Part shown: positions 7,366 through 13,859 of the stretch, one piece after another
Layout: every line of letters starts with the position of its first letter
How positions within the stretch are numbered: the first letter of the stretch is position 1
Source of the DNA: Blautia sp. AF19-10LB
GTDB taxonomy: Bacteria; Bacillota; Clostridia; Lachnospirales; Lachnospiraceae
DNA length: 15,693 nucleotides
Assembly (NCBI RefSeq): GCF_003461245.1
Contig: NZ_QTWS01000053.1
Span: 1 to 15,693 of the forward strand
Direction of reading: 5' to 3'
Made by a program: the position numbers and the translations under genes
Notes under the pieces: generated by a model
Database searches by the model: none
What the model saw: the letters and a program-made list of their open reading frames with translations, nothing else
What the model was told of the DNA's origin: nothing

Positions 7366-7743
7366 ATGACAAAGACAATTTTTGAAGAAATGGGCGGAAC
7401 TTATAGACAGGTGGGTGATTATTTATTGCCGAACATCACAGTACCAGCCGAAGAAGAAATAGAGCCGATTGGTTTATGGGGGAAACGACATGCAAGGCAT
7501 TTAAAGGAACACTATAAAGTGTTATATATGAACCTGCTGACAAGCGGAAAGCTGCATAGTTATCTTGCAGAAGTCGATAAGCAAGCAGAGGATATGTTTC
7601 TTCGACTGGTAAAGGAATATGCCGACAGACAAGATGTGACGGAACAATTAAAGAAAGATAATCCCTACGAATGGATTGGAAGAATGAATAATATTCAGGC
7701 TTGTGTGAGGGAAGTTGTAGGAACGGAGTTGATTTACACATAA
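7366..7743 (+). CDS. tnpV: TnpV-like transposon protein
   Basis: A 125-residue protein with the TnpV pattern MTKTIFEEMGGTYRQVGDYLLPN, then WGKRHARHLKEHYKVLYMNLLTSGKLHSYLAEVDKQA, and a C-terminal helix ending in VREVVGTELIY. TnpV was named from Tn4451/Tn4453 of clostridia and is common in mobilizable elements of Clostridia. Its function is unknown and it is not required for the serine-recombinase reaction. AGGAGG lies 10 bases before the ATG. It is the last gene of the mobilization operon, 26 bases after the relaxase stop. No enzyme motif or membrane segment is seen. Its presence in a tyrosine-integrase element indicates modular exchange with Tn4451-like elements. Confidence 0.85.
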   Translation: MTKTIFEEMGGTYRQVGDYLLPNITVPAEEEIEPIGLWGKRHARHLKEHYKVLYMNLLTSGKLHSYLAEVDKQAEDMFLRLVKEYADRQDVTEQLKKDNPYEWIGRMNNIQACVREVVGTELIYT

Positions 7744-7845
7744 GCGTTTTACGGTATGGTGCTCCTGCGTTTGCTGGAGTGCTGTGGTTGTGGTTGTAAA
7801 GAGGTTGTGAAAGATTGAATTTCGTAATGGTTGGATGTATAATTA

Positions 7846-7873
7846 GGAAGTGAAAATTTTAATTTGCACTTCC
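7846..7873. repeat. 28-base near-perfect palindrome
   Basis: Arms GGAAGTG and CACTTCC flank AAATT/AATTT with only one interior mismatch. It lies between the mobilization operon and the cargo promoter. No clear T run follows, so it may be an operator or a weak terminator. Confidence 0.5.
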
Positions 7874-7888
7874 ATAAGGTGAAATGTA

Positions 7889-7917
7889 TTGACACAAAAA
7901 ATACAGTATGATAGTAT
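7889..7917 (+). promoter_or_regulatory. Promoter of the resistance cargo
   Basis: TTGACA (7889-7894) and TAGTAT (7912-7917) with a 17-base spacer. Transcription would start near 7924 and make a leader of about 270 bases before the ABC-F start codon. Confidence 0.65.
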
Positions 7918-7923
7918 TGCCAT

Positions 7924-8196
7924 TAGAAGAAAGAAAGGCACATTTTGTGTAAGGTGAGGAAATGATTAATAGATAATTTGATTTAAGTAAGACACATATA
8001 GTTATTGAGCCTGTAGAGAATAGGTTTGTTTTGTGTACGCTTAAGTTGGATTATCGCAAGAGGCATTTCCTTTGTTTTCCTTTTGGAAAAGAAATAAGGG
8101 GCTATTTAGCGAGTCTATTTTTGCGTATGCAAAAAAGACTCGTTTTTGTGTGTTCAAAATAATAATTGGCTCAGACTTCGAAAAGGAGAAACTTTA
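7924..8196 (+). promoter_or_regulatory. Leader of the ABC-F gene with a very short upstream frame
   Basis: The leader holds a ribosome binding site AGGTGAGG near 7952-7959 followed by ATG ATT AAT AGA TAA (7962-7976), a four-codon frame (Met-Ile-Asn-Arg). Further on is a small hairpin TTTTCC/GGAAAA near 8078-8094, and then a strong terminator directly before the gene. In Firmicutes, antibiotic-resistance ABC-F genes are often controlled by ribosome-mediated attenuation, in which a drug-stalled ribosome on a short leader frame prevents terminator formation. That mechanism here is inferred; I did not find an obvious antiterminator pairing. Confidence 0.6.
8110..8147 (+). terminator. Attenuator-like terminator before the ABC-F gene
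   Basis: CGAGTCT (8110-8116) pairs with AGACTCG (8136-8142) and TTTTTGC (8118-8124) with GCAAAAA (8129-8135), giving 14 paired bases with one bulged A and a GTAT loop, followed by TTTTT. It ends 49 bases before the ATG at 8197. No gene ends nearby, so its role is probably conditional termination. Confidence 0.85.
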
Positions 8197-9741
8197 ATGT
8201 TGCAGATAAAAAAATTAAATTTAACACATAAAAAAGACCTGAGAATAATTCTTAATGATTTCAACCTTGTGCTAAATGATGGAGATAAGGCAGTTATTAT
8301 TGGAGAAGAGGGAAATGGGAAATCGACATTAATGAAGTGGATATACAATCCGTCGCTTGTAGAAAACTATATAGAAGCAGATGGGGAAAGGATAATGGGA
8401 CACGAACGTCTTGGTTATCTTCCGCAGGAGATGCTCGATGAAGATAAGGAAAAAACAATATACGAATATTTTTCTGAAGAGGAAATATTCTGGGAGAAAA
8501 CGCCTAAAGAATTGTCTGTTATTGCGGGAAAATTTGGAATGAAAAATGATTTTTTCTACAGTAACCAGACAATGGGTAGTCTTTCAGGAGGCGAAAAAGT
8601 CAAGACACAACTTATGAGGCTTTTCATTCGCGATGTTTCTGTGCTGTTGTTGGACGAACCTTCCAATGACATCGACATTGCGACGCTTACATTACTGGAA
8701 AAAATCATAAATGACTGGAAGCACATTGTGCTTTTTATTTCACACGATGAAACGCTGATAGAGCGTACTGCCAACATGGTGATACATATCGAGCAGATTA
8801 TACGAAAAACAAAGGCGAGATATACCGTGGCAAAGCTTCCCTATAGACGCTATGTGGAAGAACGGCTTCATAAATTTGAAATCCAAAAACAGCGGGCACT
8901 GAGTGACCGTAGGGAGAAAAAGATTCGCGATGAAAAATATCAAAGAGTTATGCAGAGTGTACAAGGTGCATTAAGAAGTTGTACCAGACAAGCACCGTCT
9001 GTTGCCAAAAACTTAAAGGACAAAATGCATACGGTTAAGGCAATGGAACGAAGATTTGAAAAAGAAGATGAAAATATGACTCAGATGCCGGAACAGGAAG
9101 AAGCAATCTTTGTCAAATTAGGGGATGAAAACTCACACATTCCCGCAGGAAAAACGGTCATAGAATATGAACTTTCAAAGCTTGTGACTCCGGATGGCAA
9201 AAGAATTTTAGCAGAAGGAATTCATTTAAAAATAAAAGGTTCAGAAAAAATCTGTATGATAGGAGCCAACGGGGCAGGAAAAACGACTCTTCTAAAAAAG
9301 ATAGCGGAAGAACTCCTAAATCGGAATGACATTAAAGCAGAATATATGCCTCAAACTTATGAAGACCTGCTGGATTTGGATGTTACACCGGTTGATTACC
9401 TTGATAAAACAGGAGATAAAGAAGAGCGTACAAGAATTAGAACATACCTTGGTTCACTTAAATACACACCAGATGAAATGGAGCATCCGATTCGGGAGTT
9501 ATCAGGCGGACAAAAGGCGAAAGTGCTTCTCTTGAGGATGAGCTTAAGTGGTGCAAATGTTCTTATTCTGGATGAACCGACAAGAAATTTTTCACCATTG
9601 TCCGGTCCGGTAATAAGAAAAATGCTCCGAGAATTTCCGGGGGCTGTCATTAGCATTTCTCACGATAGAAAGTATATTGAAGAGGTGTGCGATAAAATAT
9701 ATCAGCTAAATCCTAATGGATTACAGCTAATTGGTGATTGA
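8197..9741 (+). CDS. ABC-F ATPase, likely ribosomal protection (antibiotic resistance) protein
   Basis: A 514-residue protein with two ABC domains and no membrane segment, the ABC-F layout. Domain 1 has Walker A GEEGNGKST (36-44), signature LSGGEK (129-134) and Walker B VLLLDEP (149-155, Glu154). A charged linker follows at about 205-320. Domain 2 has Walker A GANGAGKTT (356-364), signature LSGGQ (435-439) and Walker B VLILDEP with Glu460. Resistance-type ABC-F proteins bind the ribosomal E site and displace drugs from the peptidyl transferase centre or exit tunnel. The ATG at 8197 has AAAAGGAG. The long linker, the attenuator leader and the neighbouring nucleotidyltransferase favour a resistance role, perhaps to lincosamides, streptogramin A or pleuromutilins. 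I cannot name a known subclass, and a housekeeping-like ABC-F is the alternative. Confidence 0.85.
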   Translation: MLQIKKLNLTHKKDLRIILNDFNLVLNDGDKAVIIGEEGNGKSTLMKWIYNPSLVENYIEADGERIMGHERLGYLPQEMLDEDKEKTIYEYFSEEEIFWEKTPKELSVIAGKFGMKNDFFYSNQTMGSLSGGEKVKTQLMRLFIRDVSVLLLDEPSNDIDIATLTLLEKIINDWKHIVLFISHDETLIERTANMVIHIEQIIRKTKARYTVAKLPYRRYVEERLHKFEIQKQRALSDRREKKIRDEKYQRVMQSVQGALRSCTRQAPSVAKNLKDKMHTVKAMERRFEKEDENMTQMPEQEEAIFVKLGDENSHIPAGKTVIEYELSKLVTPDGKRILAEGIHLKIKGSEKICMIGANGAGKTTLLKKIAEELLNRNDIKAEYMPQTYEDLLDLDVTPVDYLDKTGDKEERTRIRTYLGSLKYTPDEMEHPIRELSGGQKAKVLLLRMSLSGANVLILDEPTRNFSPLSGPVIRKMLREFPGAVISISHDRKYIEEVCDKIYQLNPNGLQLIGD

Positions 9742-9825
9742 TAACAAAAAGGATGAAAGACTGACAAATTTCAGGCTTTTAGTGAGTTGGAAAGCATACA
9801 AAGATTTGAATTTGGAGGATAGATT

Positions 9826-10323
9826 ATGGTACGTACAGAAGATGCATGTGAAATTATAAAATATGCTTTGCAAAACGAAATTAAAGTATATTTAGATGGC
9901 GGATGGGGTGTTGATGCACTTCTTAAAAGAGAATCAAGAATACACAATGATATTGATTTGTTTGTTGAACTGAAACATTATCATGATTATATTTATGTGA
10001 TTAAGCAGCATGGATTTGAGGAAGTAAATACTGATTATACAACGGATGGTCATACTGTCTGGAAAGATGATAAACAAAGAATCATTGATTTACATTGTTT
10101 TGAATTTACAGATGACGGAATTGTTTATGAGGGAGATATATTTCCATCAAAAACTTTTTCCGGTATTGGAAAAGTTGGAGATATAACTGTTTCTTGTATT
10201 GAACCATTGAGTCAGGTAATGCTTCATTTGGGATATGAACACGATAAAAATGATGTGCATGATGTGATGCTGTTGTGTGAAACATTTCAAATAGCAATAC
10301 CAGATGAATATAAGGAAAAGTAA
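9826..10323 (+). CDS. Lincosamide nucleotidyltransferase-like enzyme (Lnu type)
   Basis: A 165-residue nucleotidyltransferase. LDGGWGVDALL at 23-33 carries the GG nucleotide-binding motif. The metal-binding acids are Asp42 and Asp44 in HNDIDLF, with Asp88 in IIDLH as the likely third. A C-terminal part with LHLGYEHDKNDVHDVMLL matches the short Lnu-type enzymes of 160-170 residues. These transfer AMP to lincomycin and clindamycin. I judge it closest to the Lnu(C)-like group from memory, but identity to a named allele needs a search. GGAGG lies 10 bases before the ATG. The gene is 84 bases after the ABC-F gene with no terminator between them, so both are probably one resistance unit. The pair is more AT-rich than the mobilization genes. 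Confidence 0.8.
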   Translation: MVRTEDACEIIKYALQNEIKVYLDGGWGVDALLKRESRIHNDIDLFVELKHYHDYIYVIKQHGFEEVNTDYTTDGHTVWKDDKQRIIDLHCFEFTDDGIVYEGDIFPSKTFSGIGKVGDITVSCIEPLSQVMLHLGYEHDKNDVHDVMLLCETFQIAIPDEYKEK

Positions 10324-10338
10324 AATTTCAGTTTTGTG

Positions 10339-10367
10339 TTGAATCTCTAAGCAAAATAGCTTATAAT
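10339..10367 (+). promoter_or_regulatory. Outward-facing promoter near the right end
   Basis: TTGAAT (10339-10344) and TATAAT (10362-10367) are 17 bases apart. No gene of the element lies downstream; the transcript would cross the right end into the recombinase 3' fragment. In the excised circle it would read across the joined ends toward the left terminator at 2022-2064. It could also be chance in AT-rich DNA. Confidence 0.4.
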
Positions 10368-10397
10368 TTGACATGCTACATATAGTTATTATCCACA

Positions 10398-10441
10398 GTT
10401 ATCGAGTAGGTGTTATCAATGCCGATAACAAAATGATAACA
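10398..10441 (+). repeat. Right integrase arm-type sites
   Basis: GTTATC at 10398-10403 and 10412-10417 is followed by GATAACAAAATGATAACA at 10424-10441, which matches the left-arm copy at 1884-1901 with one mismatch. Four GATAAC-type units are clustered here against three on the left. The presumed role is integrase and excisionase arm binding. Confidence 0.55.
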
Positions 10442-10529
10442 TTAGCTCGTATAGGCAGGATAATATGGATATATCAAATAATCAAAAGAACGAGAAACAT
10501 TACAGAGAATAATTCCTAAACAAAAAGCG

Positions 10530-10544
10530 TTAGTCTTTGTAGAC
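10530..10544 (+). other. Right attachment junction (attR) of the layer-3 element
   Basis: TTAGTC then TTTG (10536-10539) leads straight into recombinase codons Val-Asp-Cys. A similar TTAGTCTTTTG occurs inside the left end at 1874-1884. The shared TTTG with 1815-1818 marks the likely exchange region. Confidence 0.6.
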
Positions 10545-11339
10545 TGTGTACAGTATTCATGTAATAATTATGCAAGAAACGGAAGAAGCGAGTGTAGTGC
10601 CCACAATATAGAAGCAAGGGATTTATTCAATGCCGTTCTTGCCGACATCAACTGTTTTGCGGATATGGCAGTGAATGATGAAAAGGCGGTCAGGGCCATA
10701 GAAAAGCGGCTCACGGAAACAGACCAGAGCAGGGCGAAAGCATTAGAGAAAGAACGTAAGAAGCTGAACAAACGCCTTGCGGAACTGGACAGGCTGTTTT
10801 CCTCTCTCTACGAGGATAAGGTCATGGAGCGTATTACCGAGCGGAATTTTGAGATGATGTCGGGGAAATACCAGAAAGAGCAGCTTGAAATTGAAGCAAG
10901 GCTGAAAGAGGTGACGGAAACTCTTAATGAAAGCTACGAGAAATCACGGGGAATCCGTGACTTCCTCGCCCTTATCCGAAATTATCAAGGCTTAAAAGAA
11001 CTGGATGCAACAGTTATAAACGCACTCATAGACAAGATACTTGTTTCGGAGCGTGAGAAGATGGCAGACGGAACAGTGAAGCAGGAAATCAAGATTTACT
11101 ATAAATTCATCGGCTTTGTCGATGAATTACATATCATACCTACAAAACGGTGGGCAGCAATGCCCGCTAAAAATTGTACGGTGTGCGGCGTTGAATATGT
11201 CCCGGGCTCTGGTGCATCAAGGTATTGTCCTGCTTGTGCCAAGAAGATACGGAGGGAGAAATCAAACGAGAGCAAACGCAGGAGCAGAGAACAGAAAAGG
11301 ATAGCATGTATGAACTGTCCGCAAAAAATGACCGACTGA
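10539..11339 (+). pseudogene. Large serine recombinase, 3' part
   Basis: This fragment continues the gene broken at 1817. It starts Val-Asp-Cys-Val-Gln-Tyr-Ser-Cys-Asn-Asn-Tyr, the second half of the zinc ribbon with Cys-x2-Tyr and a later Cys in RSEC. It then has the long coiled coil typical of large serine recombinases (AIEKRLTETDQSRAKALEKE and following) and a C-terminal zinc-finger-like CTVCGVEY...RYCPACAKK with a basic tail. It encodes 266 residues and has no start codon of its own at the junction. The stop TGA at 11337-11339 lies beyond the presumed element end at 11330-11331, so the final residues come from the target gene. Without excision of layer 3 no intact recombinase can be made. 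Confidence 0.9.
11330..11331. other. Presumed GA crossover, right end of the serine-recombinase element
   Basis: Left of this GA the sequence is recombinase C-terminus; right of it the helicase frame (CCG ACT GAC CTT GAA...) is family-like. The native helicase codon before Pro would end in GA if it were Arg (AGA or CGA), as in the usual Trp-Arg-Pro context. GA is the known crossover dinucleotide of TnpX/TndX-type enzymes. Other GA pairs at 11334 and 11338 are possible but less consistent. Confidence 0.5.
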
Positions 11340-12279
11340 CCTTGAACAAAGGCAGGGACGTATTGAACGGCAGGGCAATATGTTCTCAGAGGTGGAGGTT
11401 TACCGTTATGTGACCGAGCAGACTTTTGATGCCTATCTCTATCAGTTGGTGGAGAGTAAGCAGAAATTTATCAGCCAGATAATGACGAGCAAAAGCCCTA
11501 TCCGTTCTGTCGAAGATGTGGACGAGGTTGCCCTGTCCTTTGCGGAGGTTAAAATGCTTGCCACAGGCGATGCCCGTTTTAAGGAAAAGATGGATTTGGA
11601 TATACAGGTATCAAAGCTCCGAGTGTTAAAGCAGAGTTACCTTTCCGAACATTACGACCTTGAGGACAGGGTGCTGAAATACTATCCAAAGACTATCAAG
11701 GAGTATGAGGAACGCATTGCAGGCTATGAAAATGATGCAATTCTTGCCGAGCAGCATAAGCCGCAGGGCGAGGATAAGTTCTGCCCGATGACCCTAAAAG
11801 GCGTGACCTACACCGAAAAAGCAGACGCAGGCGAAATGCTCCTTGCAATCTGCAAGGACTATCCGATGTCTGCACCTACCGAAATCGGCAGCTATCGAGG
11901 TTTCCAAATGGAGATTTATTATGATACCGTCAACGCCCATTACTGTATGAACCTTTGCGGAAAAGCAAAGCATAAGGTTGATTTAGGTGCTGATGCCCTC
12001 GGAAATCTGACCCGAATCGAGAACGAGCTGTCAAAGCTCCCCGTCAGACTGGAAGCAGCTAAGACCAAAAAGGCGGAAACTATCGCACAGCTTGAAACCG
12101 CAAAGGAGGAAATCAAGAAGCCTTTTGCCTTTGAAGATGAGCTGAAAGAAAAAACAGAACGGCTGAACGCTCTTAACATTGAGCTGAATCTGAATGAAAA
12201 AGATACTTCCGTTATGGATACCGAGCCAGAGCAGGCAGAAGAACAGCCCGAAAGAAAATGTGCAAGTCGAGAGAGATAA
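11332..12279 (+). pseudogene. 3' remnant of the SNF2-type helicase/methylase of a Tn1549-like ICE
   Basis: The frame opens just after a TGA at 11329-11331 and begins PTDLEQRQGRIERQGN, which is helicase motif VI (Q-x2-GR-x2-RQGN). It then continues with VEVYRYVTEQTFDAYLYQLVESKQ and a coiled-coil tail rich in Lys and Glu. This matches the C-terminus of the very large SNF2 helicase with an adenine methylase domain carried by Tn1549-type ICEs. Intact proteins have more than 2000 residues; 315 remain in view. The 5' part presumably lies left of layer 2, outside the window. The ATG at 11380 could start a shorter product but has no clear ribosome binding site. The role of the full protein is unproven, perhaps protection or processing of transfer DNA. 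Confidence 0.8.
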
Positions 12280-12356
12280 TGCGGTTTGCATATTTGTATT
12301 GCTGATTTCTGGGAAGTATAATAGGTGTAGATTAGTAAATGTCGGAGGTGAAAGGT

Positions 12357-12686
12357 GTGCTTGATAATTTCAGATTTGAAACCTTTGTTGATGTGCATAG
12401 CAACATCTTTGCTGAATATCTAAGCTCCGTTATCGCAAAGCTGCCCAAAGAAAATCCAGAATACCATTTCATAGAGGAAAGGATAGAGAAACTCTACAAG
12501 GAGTATCCAAAAGTGATGGAGGCTCTGGATACGGAAAAGCCGAGCGATTTATCCGAGCAGGAGTGTAAGGCTTTGATAGAAGTTTTGGAGCTTCGGAATA
12601 GGCTCAGCGATATGCAGCAGGAAGCAATCTATTTCAGAGGGTGCTATGACAGCGTTGGATATCTCAAAAAGGCAGGAATTTTATAA
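12357..12686 (+). CDS. Small hypothetical ICE protein
   Basis: A 109-residue, mostly helical, acidic protein that I cannot name. It contains EYLSSVIAKLPKENPEYHFIEERIEKL, then ALDTEKPSDLSEQECKALIEVLELRNRL, and ends with a Tyr-Phe-Arg-Gly-Cys-Tyr-Asp segment. No membrane segment or metal motif is seen. I chose the GTG at 12357, because GGAGG at 12344-12348 lies exactly 8 bases before it. The in-frame ATG at 12339 precedes that site. A similar small gene usually follows the large helicase in Tn1549-like ICEs, so it is probably a resident gene rather than cargo. A terminator follows at 12696. Confidence 0.7.
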   Translation: MLDNFRFETFVDVHSNIFAEYLSSVIAKLPKENPEYHFIEERIEKLYKEYPKVMEALDTEKPSDLSEQECKALIEVLELRNRLSDMQQEAIYFRGCYDSVGYLKKAGIL

Positions 12687-12695
12687 CCAAGAACG

Positions 12696-12726
12696 GCGGC
12701 ATTGGCGTGGAGCTGATGCCGCTTTT
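12696..12726 (+). terminator. Terminator after the small ICE gene
   Basis: GCGGCAT (12696-12702) pairs with ATGCCGC (12716-12722), a perfect 7-base GC-rich stem, followed by TTTT. It separates the resident ICE genes from the TIR cassette. Confidence 0.75.
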
Positions 12727-12765
12727 ACATAGTTGTCACCGTTGGTAAAAATATACAAGATTTTG

Positions 12766-12774
12766 TGCTATAAT
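12766..12774 (+). promoter_or_regulatory. Extended -10 promoter of the TIR cassette
   Basis: TGCTATAAT is a perfect extended -10. The -35 position is weak, and TTGGTA at 12742-12747 is too far for normal spacing. Transcription would start near 12781, about 35 bases before the TIR gene. It shows the cassette can be expressed independently of ICE promoters. Confidence 0.7.
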
Positions 12775-12814
12775 AAAGATGCCTTATAAAGAAAATTTAG
12801 AGAAAGGTGATTAT

Positions 12815-13813
12815 ATGAATATTTTTATATCATATTCGCATATAGACAAGGAATTTGCCCTTAAACTGTCATCAGCGTTAGAAGCCGATGGCTACGATGT
12901 ATTTATTGACAACAAAATTCCCATTGGAAACAACATATACAAAGATATTGGCAAAGGAATTGCGAAGGCTGATGCGGTAATTGTTGTGATTTCAAAAAAT
13001 TCTAATGGAAGCCACTTTGTGGCGAATGAAACTATATCCATGTTGTCATTTTTAGACAAAGGGAGAATACCGTTAGTTATACCTGTAGTTTTAGGAAAGG
13101 ATACCCCTTTACCAGCAGACCTAAATAGGTTTAATTATATTGTTATTCCATATGAGAGTAAAGAGGACAATAGTAACGATTTGTCAATAGAATATGGTGT
13201 GCATGGACAAAAAGTAAGGTTAGACAAGTCATTAGAGAAAGATGCTATTGAAAAAATAAGACTAATTCTTGCGGCACATGATGAGAAAATAAAGCGGGGT
13301 GAAGAAGAACGAAGAAAATCCGAGGAAAAAGTAAAGACGGGCTTATCAAAGTACATAGAGGATGTTTTTACTAATTTGAAAGAAAGCGAAAAAAGAAATA
13401 AAAAATTTGCCTTCTGGCTATATTTAGTTTCGATTGTTTCTTTGATTGCTACGATTGTCATTGCCGTTATTTTTGTCGCAAATAGAGATTGGCAAACAGA
13501 AAATATTGGATATATGATAGCATATGGCGTTACTTGCTTGTTCATTATTATCATATTGATTTCATTATCTAAATTACTATTTACACTTGCTAAGTCCTTT
13601 ATGGTTGAAGCGATAAGATGCTCAGATAGGATACACGCTATTTCTTTTGGTAAATTCTTTTTGGATGCATATGGAGCAGAAGCATCTCGTGAAGAAGTAC
13701 TGAAAGCATTTGGTTCTTGGAATATAGATAATGGTAGTACATCGTTTAGAAATCAATCTGGGGAAGATTATGACCCTAAAATAGCTGAGATTATAAATAT
13801 TTTGAAAAAATAA
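12815..13813 (+). CDS. Membrane-anchored TIR-domain protein
   Basis: A 332-residue protein. Residues 1 to about 150 form a TIR domain: box 1 is IFISYS at 3-8, YDVFID at 27-32 is the next strand and loop, and DAVIVVISKNS at 53-63 is followed by HFVANE with Glu72 at the position of the catalytic glutamate of NAD-cleaving TIR domains. A charged helix (155-197) leads to two membrane helices at about 198-222 and 231-256, then a soluble tail of 75 residues (DAYGAEASREEVLKAFGSWN...). Many bacterial TIR domains consume NAD+ or make cyclic ADP-ribose signals in anti-phage defence. The ATG at 12815 has AAAGGTGA upstream; an ATG at 12779 lacks one. First gene of a four-gene unit. Enzyme activity is inferred. 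Confidence 0.85.
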   Translation: MNIFISYSHIDKEFALKLSSALEADGYDVFIDNKIPIGNNIYKDIGKGIAKADAVIVVISKNSNGSHFVANETISMLSFLDKGRIPLVIPVVLGKDTPLPADLNRFNYIVIPYESKEDNSNDLSIEYGVHGQKVRLDKSLEKDAIEKIRLILAAHDEKIKRGEEERRKSEEKVKTGLSKYIEDVFTNLKESEKRNKKFAFWLYLVSIVSLIATIVIAVIFVANRDWQTENIGYMIAYGVTCLFIIIILISLSKLLFTLAKSFMVEAIRCSDRIHAISFGKFFLDAYGAEASREEVLKAFGSWNIDNGSTSFRNQSGEDYDPKIAEIINILKK

Positions 13814-13859
13814 AACAAGTCCAGTGAAATAATAAGAAACATATTGTGGAGGTGATAAA

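Larger units (their letters stand above)
1815..10538 (+). mobile_element. Tyrosine-integrase mobilizable resistance element (layer 3), about 8.7 kb
   Basis: The borders are set by the split recombinase gene. Left flanking codons end at Phe (TTT, 1815-1817) and right flanking codons resume with Val-Asp-Cys at 10539. The only bases common to both junctions are TTTG (1815-1818 and 10536-10539), so the exact exchange point is uncertain by a few bases. Such a short coupling-like overlap is typical of Tn916-type integrases. Contents are regulator, excisionase-like gene, integrase, MobC-like, RepA-like ATPase, presumed oriT, MobV relaxase, TnpV, ABC-F ATPase and nucleotidyltransferase. There are no type IV secretion genes, so transfer must depend on a helper ICE. 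This makes it an IME rather than an ICE. Confidence 0.9.
1..11331 (+). mobile_element. Right part of a serine-recombinase element (layer 2), itself interrupted
   Basis: Seen: a ParB-like 3' end, a YdbC-like gene, a small gene and a large serine recombinase lie in one direction, and the recombinase reading frame runs to about 11339, where it meets the interior of a helicase gene. TnpX/TndX-type recombinases are known to use a GA dinucleotide as crossover and often sit at an element end. A GA at 11330-11331 is placed exactly where the helicase frame becomes family-like (Pro-Thr-Asp-Leu-Glu-Gln-Arg-Gln-Gly). I infer that this GA is the right end. The left end and most genes lie outside the window, so whether this is a full ICE or a mobilizable element cannot be decided. 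Confidence 0.65.

Noticed and set aside
9826..10323. Aminoglycoside nucleotidyltransferase or toxin-antitoxin MNT protein
   Set aside because: The GGWGVD and HNDIDLF motifs, the IIDLH segment and the 165-residue length fit lincosamide enzymes better, although a database search is needed for certainty.
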